In this document: positions 6,173-12,872 of the stretch, one piece after another
Numbering within the stretch: position 1 is the first letter of the stretch
Layout of the letters: the number at the start of each line of letters is the position of its first letter
Source: Cytophagia bacterium
GTDB taxonomy: Bacteria; Bacteroidota; Bacteroidia; Cytophagales; Cyclobacteriaceae
Assembly (NCBI GenBank): GCA_013373005.1
Contig: JABXIP010000158.1
Coordinates: 1-12,872 of the forward strand
Reading direction: 5' to 3'
DNA length: 12,872 bases
Made by a program: the position numbers and the translations under genes
Notes under the pieces: model-generated
The model's database searches: none
The model's input: the letters and a program-made list of their open reading frames with translations, nothing else
Told to the model about the DNA's origin: nothing

Positions 6173-6191
6173 CATTTCAGATTGATAGCAA

Positions 6192-8279
6192 TTGCGTAGC
6201 CTACCAGCACTACTTACGAAAATCACCCTTCAAACAGACTTTTCACCGTGGTTCTTACCATTGTGTCTGGTGGTTGGTATTGGCTATGGATTAATTCTTT
6301 ACTCTAAGAGTGCCCCCTGGAGCAAAAACCTAAACTGGCTGCTTTTAGCACTTAGGGCTGTAATGGTTACCCTCCTTTGCTTTTTGTTGCTTGGACCACT
6401 TTTGAACCAAATCAACTTTTTCGAAGAAAAGCCTATTGTTGTCTTAGCCATTGATGACTCCGCTTCTATTCAGGATGGATATGATTCTATTCAGTTCGAA
6501 ATGGTAAAAAGCACCATGGCTCAGCTTGAGTCTGAGTTGAATAATGAAGACTATGAGCTTCGCATTCGAGGTATCAATCAGTATTACAATAATCTTAGCG
6601 AGGTTACATTCACTTCACAGTCAACTGACCTGCATAAGGTACTTCAGGGAATTCGGCAAGATTTCGAACAGCAAAACCTGGTAGGTACACTTCTAATTAG
6701 CGATGGCATCGATAACTATGGCAGTTCACCTCAGTTTCTCACACTCAATTATCCTGTATTTAGCCTTGCCGTAGGCGATACTATTCCTGCTCAGGACTTG
6801 AGTATCACAAAGATCAATTACAACAAGATAGTTTATGAGGGAAATCAGTTTCCTCTGGTAGTAGACATTTTCAACAATGGCTATGTTGGAGAGCAAGTTT
6901 TTGTGGATGTGCTTAAAAATGGCACAGTTTTACAATCTCAATCTGTTAACCTTAACGGTGATCAACAACTGAATAGTTTTGAATTTATTCTTGATCCTGA
7001 GGTCATTGGAATTGACTCTTATCAAGTCAGCATCAGACCAATGGCTGATGAAAGTTCAGTTAACAACAACTCCAGAACAGCCTTCATAGAAGTTGTAGAC
7101 AGCAAGCAGAAAATCCTCATTGCCGCTTCTGCACCTCACCCAGATATTAAAGCGCTAAAAAGTGTAATTGAATCGAAAGAAGGAGTAGAGGTTTCCTCCT
7201 ACCTCGATGGCATAACTGAGGAAATACCTGAAGGCCCTTTCGACCTGGTTATTCTTCATCAACTTCCACAACTGACTGACTTACCGAGGTGGTTGAATGC
7301 TACTATTGAAAACACTAATACCTGGTTTATAACCGGAGTGGATGACTTGAACACCGTCAATCGGATTAATCCTGTTTTGGTGTATAACAGTTTTGGTCAA
7401 TCAGACGGAGTAGGGCTGAATGTGAATCCAAATTTTGAGCTGTTTCAGATAGATGAAGAGTTGAAGTTCAGAGCGATCAATTATCCTCCGGCAGTTGCTC
7501 CATATGGTAGCTTTGAGATTAAGAATAATGCCGATGTATACCTCTATCAGAAAATAGGAAACGTGGAAACCAATAGACCTCTGCTTACCATATATAATGG
7601 AGATGAGCGTAAGTCTGCGGTTTTTTCAGGCTCGGGCTTCTGGAAGTGGAGATTGCAGGAAAATGGTCAGTATGACGATGCCAAGCTGTTTGATGAGATT
7701 TTCGGTAAGCTCATTCAATACCTGGCCACCAAAGATGATAAGAGAAACTTTAGAGTAAGCACTACCAATGAGAGCTACTTCGATAGTGAGTCGGTTGAGC
7801 TAATCACAGAAGTTTACAATGAATTATACGAGAAGGTTTATGACTACAACATTGACCTGACCATTACAAATAGCCAAGGCGAAACGGAAGAATATAACTA
7901 TGTAAACTCCCCTACTGAGAATTTCAAGATCAATGGTCTTGATCCGGGAATTTACAACTTCCGAGCCTCTACCAGTTTGGCAGGTAAAAGAGAGATTGCA
8001 GAGGGTAGCTTCTCTGTTGAAAAACTAGCCTTGGAAGACATTAACCTCACTGCCAACCATCAATTGCTTAAAAACATTTCGAATAATTCAGGAGGATCTT
8101 TCAATCTGTTAGAAAACTATGAAAGTGCCATTAGCAATATTGAAGCCCTAAATCCCCGACCTATTACCCGATCTAATGAAAGGTTAAGCCCTATAATTGA
8201 AAACCCATTGTGGCTAATCATTCTGGTTATTCTGCTTTCAACAGAGTGGTTCTTAAGAAAATATCACGGTAGCTACTAA
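6192..8279 (+). CDS. Membrane vWA-domain protein with amidotransferase-like middle region
   Basis: The 695-residue protein has two N-terminal membrane helices (about 19-37 and 49-72), a von Willebrand A-like domain (about 80-195), and a C-terminal helix (671-688) with a short tail. The vWA domain has a MIDAS-type DDSAS motif (Asp88, Ser90, Ser92), a likely third ligand Thr145 and the ISDGIDN strand (169-175). Next come an Ig-like or CARDB-like segment (about 200-300) and a segment starting QKILIAASAPHPDIKALKS (306-324) that resembles the class I amidotransferase-like region of related proteins, ending at SAVFSGSGFWKWRL (475-488). No catalytic Cys-His pair is evident. BatA-like proteins share the overall plan; substrate and partners are unknown. 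The start is the TTG at 6192, preceded by an in-frame TAG at 6186, and no ATG occurs before the second helix. The TPR lipoprotein gene follows after 51 nt, a probable operon. Confidence 0.8.
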   Translation: MRSLPALLTKITLQTDFSPWFLPLCLVVGIGYGLILYSKSAPWSKNLNWLLLALRAVMVTLLCFLLLGPLLNQINFFEEKPIVVLAIDDSASIQDGYDSIQFEMVKSTMAQLESELNNEDYELRIRGINQYYNNLSEVTFTSQSTDLHKVLQGIRQDFEQQNLVGTLLISDGIDNYGSSPQFLTLNYPVFSLAVGDTIPAQDLSITKINYNKIVYEGNQFPLVVDIFNNGYVGEQVFVDVLKNGTVLQSQSVNLNGDQQLNSFEFILDPEVIGIDSYQVSIRPMADESSVNNNSRTAFIEVVDSKQKILIAASAPHPDIKALKSVIESKEGVEVSSYLDGITEEIPEGPFDLVILHQLPQLTDLPRWLNATIENTNTWFITGVDDLNTVNRINPVLVYNSFGQSDGVGLNVNPNFELFQIDEELKFRAINYPPAVAPYGSFEIKNNADVYLYQKIGNVETNRPLLTIYNGDERKSAVFSGSGFWKWRLQENGQYDDAKLFDEIFGKLIQYLATKDDKRNFRVSTTNESYFDSESVELITEVYNELYEKVYDYNIDLTITNSQGETEEYNYVNSPTENFKINGLDPGIYNFRASTSLAGKREIAEGSFSVEKLALEDINLTANHQLLKNISNNSGGSFNLLENYESAISNIEALNPRPITRSNERLSPIIENPLWLIILVILLSTEWFLRKYHGSY

Positions 8280-8296
8280 AAATCACCTAAATAACT

Positions 8297-8335
8297 TGCA
8301 TACTAAACTAAGATATTAGTTTATTTGTGTATGCA
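8297..8335 (+). promoter_or_regulatory. Hairpin spanning the start codon of the TPR lipoprotein gene
   Basis: TGCATAC-TAAACTA (8297-8310) can pair with TAGTTTA (8317-8323) and GTATGCA (8329-8335) across a 5-nt bulge and a 6-nt loop, 14 pairs in all. The ATG (8331-8333) lies in the 3' arm. Such a hairpin could limit translation when the message is read through from the vWA gene. An operator is the alternative reading. Confidence 0.35.
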
Positions 8336-9140
8336 CACCAAGCTCCTCTTTCTTATTTTTCTTCTTATCGGCCTCAGTTCATGTGACATGTCTGCCACTC
8401 GGGAAGAAGCCGATGAATATCTAAAGCAAGGCGACTATAAAGCTGCGGTAGCCGCTTATGACCGTGTTATCAAGCTAGAGCCTGACGATGCTTTTTCTAT
8501 CTACAATAGAGCAAGCGCCAAAGAAAAGATGGAGCTTTATGAAGAAGCCTATGACGACTACGATATCCTAGTGAAGAAAAAGCAAAACGTTAAGCTTGCC
8601 ATGCTAGGCCGGTCAAGATGTTTGTTCGAAATGGAAAAGTATGAGTATGTGATTCTTGACATGAATTCCCTGCTTTACATGGATCCACAAAATATCGAGG
8701 GCCTGGAGTTACGCGGAAGATCATATACCAAAACAGGAGCAAACGTAAAGGCCGTTCTAGACCTAAATCAGGTATTGAAAGAAGAGCCAGACAACGTACA
8801 GGCATTGATTAGCCGTGGCGCTGCTTATGCCCGGGGAGGTATGGGGCCAATGGCCATAAACGACTTTAAGGCAGCACTTAAAATTGAACCAAATTTGCCC
8901 GTAGCGTACTTCAACATGGGTATGGTATACTTTATCTACAGCAACTTTACCGAAGCCGCTGAAACTTTTGACAAAGCCATTGAACTTGATCCTGAATATA
9001 CCGATGCTTACACCCGAAGAGGAATGTCTCGCTTTGAGTCTAAATGGTTTAGCATGGAAGAAGGCTGCTCCGATTTTAAAAAAGCAAAAGACCTTGGTGA
9101 CGAACTTGCTGCCGAATATGTAAAAAAGTATTGCAAGTAG
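8331..9140 (+). CDS. TPR-repeat lipoprotein
   Basis: The 269-residue protein begins with a lipoprotein signal (MHTKLLFLIFLLIGLSSC; lipobox LSSC, Cys18). The rest is built of about seven tetratricopeptide repeats between residues 23 and 257, for example DYKAAVAAYDRVIKLEPDD, MAINDFKAALKIEPNLP and FTEAAETFDKAIELDPEYTDAYTRRG. The tail GCSDFKKAKDLGDELAAEYVKKYC is a form common at the end of Bacteroidota TPR lipoproteins. Family members act as protein-protein scaffolds at the envelope; the partner is not shown. A TTG two codons upstream (8325) opens the same frame, but ATG 8331 gives a normal signal peptide. It follows the vWA gene by 51 nt; vWA and TPR proteins often co-occur in Bat-type clusters, so a joint envelope function is plausible but inferred. 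Confidence 0.88.
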   Translation: MHTKLLFLIFLLIGLSSCDMSATREEADEYLKQGDYKAAVAAYDRVIKLEPDDAFSIYNRASAKEKMELYEEAYDDYDILVKKKQNVKLAMLGRSRCLFEMEKYEYVILDMNSLLYMDPQNIEGLELRGRSYTKTGANVKAVLDLNQVLKEEPDNVQALISRGAAYARGGMGPMAINDFKAALKIEPNLPVAYFNMGMVYFIYSNFTEAAETFDKAIELDPEYTDAYTRRGMSRFESKWFSMEEGCSDFKKAKDLGDELAAEYVKKYCK

Positions 9141-9177
9141 GTGCTTCGTCCGTTAAATATGGGCAAACCCTAAACTA

Positions 9178-9591
9178 ATGCTTAAAAAACTTCTAAAAAC
9201 CGGCAATTACCCCGCTAACATCGATTTTTCACTTCTTATTTTCAGAGTAGGTGTTTCAGCCATGATGCTCACACATGGATATGGGAAATTTCTGAAAGTA
9301 ATTAATGGCGATTTCAGGTTCGGAGATCCTCTTGGAATTGGAGTAGAAGCCTCTTTAACACTTGCCGCATTTGGAGAGTTCGTATGTTCGATATTAGTCA
9401 TACTAGGGCTAGCCACCAGGTATGCTACCGTTCCTTTGATGATTACCATGCTGGTTGCCTGGCAAATTTCTCATGGAGATGATCCTTTCTCTACTCAGGA
9501 GAAGTCAGTTTTCTACTTACTTTCTTTCCTAACTATTCTGATTACTGGCCCTGGGAAGTACTCTCTGGATCGGAAGATTTTTGGGAAGTAG
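9178..9591 (+). CDS. DoxX family membrane protein
   Basis: This 137-residue protein has the DoxX plan of four membrane helices, roughly 17-36, 58-78, 82-98 and 110-124. The family signature RVGVSAMMLTHGYGKF (23-38) and the end motif GPGKYSLDRKIFG (124-136) are present, as is the GEF...LVILGLATR segment (66-81). DoxX proteins are linked with quinone or thiol redox chemistry in some organisms, but no function can be stated for this small stand-alone form. It starts 37 nt after the TPR gene on the same strand and may be the last gene of that operon. Its last 50 nt overlap the 3' end of the convergent gene at 9542-10279, and no terminator is visible there. Confidence 0.87.
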   Translation: MLKKLLKTGNYPANIDFSLLIFRVGVSAMMLTHGYGKFLKVINGDFRFGDPLGIGVEASLTLAAFGEFVCSILVILGLATRYATVPLMITMLVAWQISHGDDPFSTQEKSVFYLLSFLTILITGPGKYSLDRKIFGK

Positions 9592-10279
9592 AAAGCTCGT
9601 CATCGATCATATCGATGGCTTCCTTAATTTCCGCTAGCACCTGCTCAAATACATAAGCGGTGCTGGCTTTATAAGACATTCCAAATTGTATAAGGTGCTT
9701 GAATTGATCTGATTTAACCTGTCTGCCAAACTCTCTCTGTACAGCGTTATCAGCAAGCCGGTAATTAAGCCCCAGGGTAAATGGAAAATTCTCCTCGACA
9801 TAGGGAATCATTTTCAGCCGAACATGCTCAGAGTCTACGAGAGTCCAAGAAGTGAGCCTTTCGAAGCCATTTTCATACAAGCCTATTATCTGGCTGGCAA
9901 GTGAGTCATTTTGAATCAGCCCAGTTTTTCCAGAGCTTTTCATCTGCTGATAAGTAATATCATTGGTATTGAAAGGAACATAGTTGAGCAATGACACGCT
10001 ATAAACAACCAGACTATCTATTTCCAGTGTTTCATTGGCAATTAGAAGTCTTTCCGCATTTTTTACCTGAGCCTTTAGCTGCTTTAGTCCATTGTGAATG
10101 ACCAGGCTGTCCATGGCCAGATTCGCTTTGAAGTTCTGCAATAGCTCTTGCTCCTGCTTTCTTTCCTGACGGTTCACTCTCCATTCATTCAAAACAAAGG
10201 AGGCTGAAATACCGAGTATCAGAATAAATATCTCTGCCAAAAAATATCCAAAGCCTCTGGATTTTCTGTCTCTTCTCAT
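9542..10279 (-). CDS. DUF6090-like single-pass membrane protein
   Basis: The 245-residue product has a basic start (MRRDRKSRG), a membrane helix at about residues 10-32 (FGYFLAEIFILILGISASFVLNEW) and a long, mostly helical soluble part. The pattern of one N-terminal helix ending in a Trp, followed by a charged coiled segment (RQERKQEQELLQNFKANL), resembles DUF6090 proteins, which are widespread in Bacteroidota and of unknown function. The tail is low in complexity (STSQKSSDPESTSQGQ). The start is set at ATG 10279; a TTG five codons upstream (10294) is the only other option. Its 3' end overlaps the DoxX gene by 50 nt on the opposite strand. It diverges from the 436-aa membrane protein gene, sharing a 112-bp intergenic stretch. 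Confidence 0.7.
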   Translation of the reverse strand: MRRDRKSRGFGYFLAEIFILILGISASFVLNEWRVNRQERKQEQELLQNFKANLAMDSLVIHNGLKQLKAQVKNAERLLIANETLEIDSLVVYSVSLLNYVPFNTNDITYQQMKSSGKTGLIQNDSLASQIIGLYENGFERLTSWTLVDSEHVRLKMIPYVEENFPFTLGLNYRLADNAVQREFGRQVKSDQFKHLIQFGMSYKASTAYVFEQVLAEIKEAIDMIDDELSTSQKSSDPESTSQGQ

Positions 10280-10391
10280 CGTTTTAGGGGTCAACTAAAG
10301 CTAGCAAACATATTTGAGACTTGCTTATATTAGTGATGGTCAAAGAATTAAGTCTTCATTTTTTTATTTTTCAATCTTAAACTATCACAAC

Positions 10392-11702
10392 ATGTATTTA
10401 CCTCGACCGTGGACACTGAGCCAGAAAATTGGATTTAGGGCTGTTTTCATCCTTTTCTCCTTGATGATACTCCCTTTTCCGTTCTCTACAATCTTTGGAG
10501 CTTTCAACCTCTCATTTTTAGATCAGGCCTTCTCTGATTTCTGGAATTGGTGTGCTGAGCTGGTGGCGACAGGCCTTCTGGGAATGGAAGAACTGGCCGT
10601 AAATCCGACTGGAAGTGGAGACAAAACGGTCGACTGGATTCATTATAGTCTGGGCTTGTTCATTACCATCATTGGTACCGCAATTTGGTCAGTGCTGGAT
10701 AATAAGAGAAGTAATTATTATAAACTCTGGAGAGTGTTTGTGATGATTTTAGTTTACTACCTGGTCTATTACATGGCCATTTACGGCTTTATAAAAGTAT
10801 TCTGGCTGCAAATGCCGGAACTCAGAATTGATAGGCTTTTAAAATCTTATGGACAGTCATCACCTATGGGACTATTGTGGACCTTCATGGGTGCCTCCAA
10901 AACTTATTCTGTTTATGCTGGCCTGAGCGAAGTGATTGCCGGAACCTTATTAATCTTCAGAAGAACCCGAACCTTGGGAGGACTAGTAACTGCCGGTGTC
11001 ATGTTCAACGTGTTTATGCTGAATATGGCCTATGATGTGCCTGTGAAGCTCTTTTCATTCCAGCTGATGATCATGGGCTTATACATTGCCATGATCGATT
11101 ATAAGTCCATATTTGGGTTATTGCTGTTCCGAAAAGCTGTGCAACCTACTCCTTGGCCTCCATTCTTTAAATCGCCTCGGGCAAATTACTTTTTGCTTTT
11201 AGCAGAAATCATTTTTGTAGGCTATATCTACTTCCAAAGAATTGATCAGGGTCTTTCAGGGCGAAAACAATACGGAGAGCTAAGGCCAAAGTCACCATTA
11301 TATGGGCTATATGATGTGGAGCACTTCGTGAAAAACGGAGATACCATTCCCCCATTGCTAACTGATGATGAACGCTGGCAAAGGCTTATTTTGGAAGATC
11401 CGGGAAGGTCAATTGTTATTCGCATGGACGATCAGCTGACCTACTATACGAGTGAAACCGATACTCTTGAGCAAACCCTTACCATTAAAATAGGAAGAGA
11501 TTCGTTGCAGAAATCCTATCCTTTGGAATACGCCAAACTGGAAGATGGACTGACACTTTTTGGAGTACTAGAGGGTGATACGCTCAACCTAAAGCTTAAA
11601 ACCTATGATCTCAGCAATTTCTACCTCACTAACAGAGGTTTTCATTGGTTAAATGAGGTTCCATGGCATAGGTATGACCCTGCACCAAAGAGTAACTGGT
11701 AG
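10392..11702 (+). CDS. Polytopic membrane protein, distantly DoxX-like
   Basis: The 436-residue protein has about seven membrane segments, near 12-32, 84-102, 112-138, 172-190, 195-215, 219-244 and 264-282, followed by a soluble C-terminal domain of about 150 residues. Visible landmarks are the loop NPTGSGDKTVDW (71-82), which recurs in a Bacteroidota family of uncharacterised membrane proteins as far as I remember, and FRRTRTLGGLVTAGVMFNVFMLNMAYDVPVK (189-219), which resembles the core of DoxX-like proteins. The soluble part (300-436) is beta-rich in appearance (TLTIKIGRDSLQK...LEGDTLNLKLKTYD). The frame is open from a TTG at 10314, but ATG 10392 gives a compact start before the first helix and is preferred. 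Function is unknown. A heptamer array begins 3 nt after the stop codon. Confidence 0.75.
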   Translation: MYLPRPWTLSQKIGFRAVFILFSLMILPFPFSTIFGAFNLSFLDQAFSDFWNWCAELVATGLLGMEELAVNPTGSGDKTVDWIHYSLGLFITIIGTAIWSVLDNKRSNYYKLWRVFVMILVYYLVYYMAIYGFIKVFWLQMPELRIDRLLKSYGQSSPMGLLWTFMGASKTYSVYAGLSEVIAGTLLIFRRTRTLGGLVTAGVMFNVFMLNMAYDVPVKLFSFQLMIMGLYIAMIDYKSIFGLLLFRKAVQPTPWPPFFKSPRANYFLLLAEIIFVGYIYFQRIDQGLSGRKQYGELRPKSPLYGLYDVEHFVKNGDTIPPLLTDDERWQRLILEDPGRSIVIRMDDQLTYYTSETDTLEQTLTIKIGRDSLQKSYPLEYAKLEDGLTLFGVLEGDTLNLKLKTYDLSNFYLTNRGFHWLNEVPWHRYDPAPKSNW

Positions 11703-11704
11703 GG

Positions 11705-11760
11705 GGTCAGAGGTCAGAGGTCAGAGGTCAGAGGTCAGAGGTCAGAGGTCAGAGGTCAGA
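11705..11760. repeat. Tandem array of eight GGTCAGA heptamers
   Basis: Eight exact, uninterrupted copies of the 7-mer GGTCAGA fill 56 bp. The array starts 3 nt after the stop codon of the upstream gene and lies between convergent genes (the next ends at 11796). Perfect identity points to recent expansion by slippage, so copy number is likely to vary between strains. No coding frame is affected. Confidence 0.95.
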
Positions 11761-11795
11761 TAAAATATACTTGTAAGTGAACGTTTGGTTTTAAA

Positions 11796-12248
11796 CTAAA
11801 ACGGGAGTGCTGCTGAACGCTTGATTTCTGACATCACAAAAGAGCTTTGAACATTGCCAATATTGTCTAACTCAGCCAGTTTTAATGAGACAAATGAGCG
11901 ATAGGTCTCCATATCCTTCACAATAACCTTAAGCAAGTAATCGAACCTACCGCCTATATGATAGCACTCAATCACTTCTTCTAAGGCGACCACTTCGCGC
12001 TCAAACTTCTCAATAAACTCCCTCTGATGATCTTTTAATGAAACACTACAGAAAACCTGAAGCGCCAGGTCTACTTTCTGAGGATTCACAATGGCAGAAT
12101 AGTGGGAGATAAATCCTTCCCTCTCCAGCTTTTTTATTCTCTCATGAACAGGGGTGATTGTCAATCCTAACATGCCGGCTAACTCCTTGTTGGTGAGCTT
12201 AGCATTTACCTGTAAAGCTCTAAGCAGCTCTCTATCAATTTTATCCAT
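11796..12248 (-). CDS. Lrp/AsnC-family transcriptional regulator
   Basis: The 150-residue protein has the family's normal length and two-domain layout. An N-terminal helix-turn-helix (about 4-45) contains LTNKELAGMLGLTITPVHERIKKLEREGFI. The C-terminal ligand-binding RAM domain (about 65-140) carries the GGRFDYLLKVIVKD segment (99-112) in which family members bind an amino acid. Lrp-type proteins form dimers and octamers and adjust transcription to amino acid supply. It is divergent from a Cys/Met-metabolism PLP enzyme, its likely target. ATG 12248 is the natural start. A dyad over its own -7 box (12273-12292) suggests autoregulation. The ligand is not known from sequence; methionine, cysteine or a branched-chain amino acid are possibilities from context. 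Confidence 0.93.
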   Translation of the reverse strand: MDKIDRELLRALQVNAKLTNKELAGMLGLTITPVHERIKKLEREGFISHYSAIVNPQKVDLALQVFCSVSLKDHQREFIEKFEREVVALEEVIECYHIGGRFDYLLKVIVKDMETYRSFVSLKLAELDNIGNVQSSFVMSEIKRSAALPF

Positions 12249-12272
12249 CAGATTATTTTTCTCTTTAATTCC

Positions 12273-12295
12273 CTTTGTACACAGCTACAAAGATA
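12273..12295 (-). promoter_or_regulatory. Lrp-gene -7 box overlapped by a 20-bp dyad
   Basis: On the minus strand TATCTTTG (12295-12288) fits the Bacteroidota -7 box TAnnTTTG exactly; no convincing -33 box is seen. CTTTGTA (12273-12279) and TACAAAG (12286-12292) are perfect inverted repeats with a 6-bp centre and cover the -7 box and the likely transcription start. This is the expected position for an autorepression operator about 25-45 nt before the ATG. Confidence 0.45.
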
Positions 12296-12319
12296 TTTAT
12301 TCTACCAATAATCATCTAT

Positions 12320-12368
12320 ACAGTTTCATTTTCTAACCTCTTGACAATACACAGTTTCAATATCTAAC
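12320..12368 (+). promoter_or_regulatory. Direct repeats spaced 31 bp in the regulator-target intergenic region
   Basis: ACAGTTTCATTTTCTAAC (12320-12337) and ACAGTTTCAATATCTAAC (12351-12368) agree at 16 of 18 positions and are 31 bp apart, close to three helical turns. The second copy lies between a TTG (12341-12343) and TAACTTG (12365-12371), which could be the -33 and an imperfect -7 box of the PLP-enzyme gene. Spaced same-face sites suit cooperative binding by an Lrp-type protein; this is inferred. Confidence 0.45.
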
Positions 12369-12387
12369 TTGAATCAAACTCACAGAA

Positions 12388-12872
12388 ATGGACGACAAAA
12401 AGAATTTTATGCAGCCGGAAAGTCTCATGATGTCTTATGGTTACAAACCTGAGCTATCGGAAGGAGCAGTTAAATGCCCCATTTTCCAGACCAGCACCTT
12501 TGTATTTAAAACAGCTGAAGAAGGTAAAGCCTTCTTTGAAGTGGCGTATGGTATAAGAGAAAAGCAGGAGTCTGAGGAACTAGGGCTTATTTACAGCCGC
12601 CTCAACAATCCAGACCTGGAAATTCTTGAGAATAGACTGACTCTTTGGGACGGTGCTGAAGACTGTGCAGTTTTTGAAAGTGGTATGTCGGCCATTACTA
12701 CTGTGCTTATGGAGTTTCTGAATCCGGGGGATGTACTGCTTTACAGCCAACCAGTTTATGGAGGAACAAGTCATTTCATTGAGCAAATCTTAACCAGATT
12801 CGGTATTCAGGTAATTGACTTCGATGCAAGTGACGACTCAGAATCCATCATTAATAGGATCGAAGCAGAAGG
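12388..12872 (+). CDS. Cys/Met-metabolism PLP-dependent enzyme, cystathionine gamma-synthase family (3' end outside window)
   Basis: The window holds the first 161 residues. Features of the gamma-family of PLP enzymes are clear: VKCPIFQTSTFVF (28-40), the phosphate-binding YSRLNNP (69-75), whose Tyr and Arg contact the cofactor of the partner subunit, AVFESGMSAI (94-103), and QPVYGGT (121-127), whose Tyr124 should stack on the PLP ring. The PLP lysine lies beyond the window edge. The family includes cystathionine gamma-synthase, cystathionine gamma-lyase, methionine gamma-lyase and O-acetylhomoserine sulfhydrylase; the reaction cannot be fixed from this part. The insert after FFEVAYG (IREKQESEELGL, 56-67) belongs to a long-loop subgroup. 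The start is ATG 12388. The gene diverges from the Lrp-type regulator, which probably controls it. Confidence 0.9.
   Translation, partial: MDDKKNFMQPESLMMSYGYKPELSEGAVKCPIFQTSTFVFKTAEEGKAFFEVAYGIREKQESEELGLIYSRLNNPDLEILENRLTLWDGAEDCAVFESGMSAITTVLMEFLNPGDVLLYSQPVYGGTSHFIEQILTRFGIQVIDFDASDDSESIINRIEAE

Noticed and set aside
11705..11760. The heptamer array as a CRISPR or a phase-variable coding repeat
   Set aside because: There are no spacers between the units, and the array lies outside both flanking reading frames, beyond a stop codon.
11788..11802. GTTTTA-AAC-TAAAAC hairpin at the end of the Lrp gene as a terminator
   Set aside because: The stem is weak, overlaps the stop codon and has no following T-run on the minus strand.
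12341..12371. TTGACA at 12341-12346 as a classical sigma-70 -35 box
   Set aside because: Bacteroidota use a different consensus and no TATAAT-like box lies at 17 bp; the TTG is mentioned only as a possible -33 element.

Overview
The window looks like chromosomal DNA from a Bacteroidota bacterium, probably a marine Cytophagales-type organism. The evidence is as follows. Genes lack Shine-Dalgarno leaders and have AT-rich upstream regions. At least one promoter fits the Bacteroidota -33 TTTG / -7 TAnnTTTG pattern very well (upstream of lpdA). The gene families are also typical of the phylum: a RskA-type anti-sigma factor of the Bacteroidota kind, DUF2721, a small DoxX protein, a DUF6090-like protein, and a membrane vWA protein with a class I amidotransferase-like middle region.

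Layout. From 1 to about 5186 everything lies on the minus strand. Read in the direction of transcription it runs: dihydrolipoyl dehydrogenase (lpdA), an ECF sigma factor, its RskA-like anti-sigma factor, a strong terminator, a 400-bp stretch without a clear gene, a two-gene membrane-protein pair (76-aa protein and DUF2721), a MarR-type regulator, and a glycerophosphodiester phosphodiesterase lipoprotein that runs off the left edge. From 5339 rightwards the plus strand carries fabG, a 695-aa vWA membrane protein, a TPR lipoprotein and a DoxX protein. A DUF6090-like membrane protein on the minus strand converges on and overlaps the DoxX gene. A divergent 436-aa polytopic membrane protein follows, then a tandem heptamer array, an Lrp/AsnC regulator (minus), and divergently the start of a Cys/Met-metabolism PLP enzyme that runs off the right edge.

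How the genes work together. The sigma and anti-sigma genes are 2 nt apart and form a classic membrane-gated signalling pair; they follow lpdA by only 47 nt with no visible terminator between. The Lrp-type regulator and the divergent PLP enzyme share a 139-bp intergenic region with a 20-bp dyad and a 31-bp-spaced direct repeat, so local control of sulfur amino acid metabolism is likely. The MarR gene has a perfect 20-bp palindrome in its own upstream region, so autoregulation is likely.

Nothing in the window is a clearly new multi-gene system, a phage, an insertion sequence or a CRISPR array. The less ordinary parts are intergenic: two plus-strand terminators with no protein gene in front of them (2234-2359), degenerate inverted-repeat elements (555-694 and 1224-1333), an 8-copy GGTCAGA array (11705-11760), a hairpin that pairs across the start codon of the TPR lipoprotein, and an 11-bp inverted repeat behind fabG. 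Several genes also have non-ATG or ambiguous starts (the sigma factor and the vWA protein).
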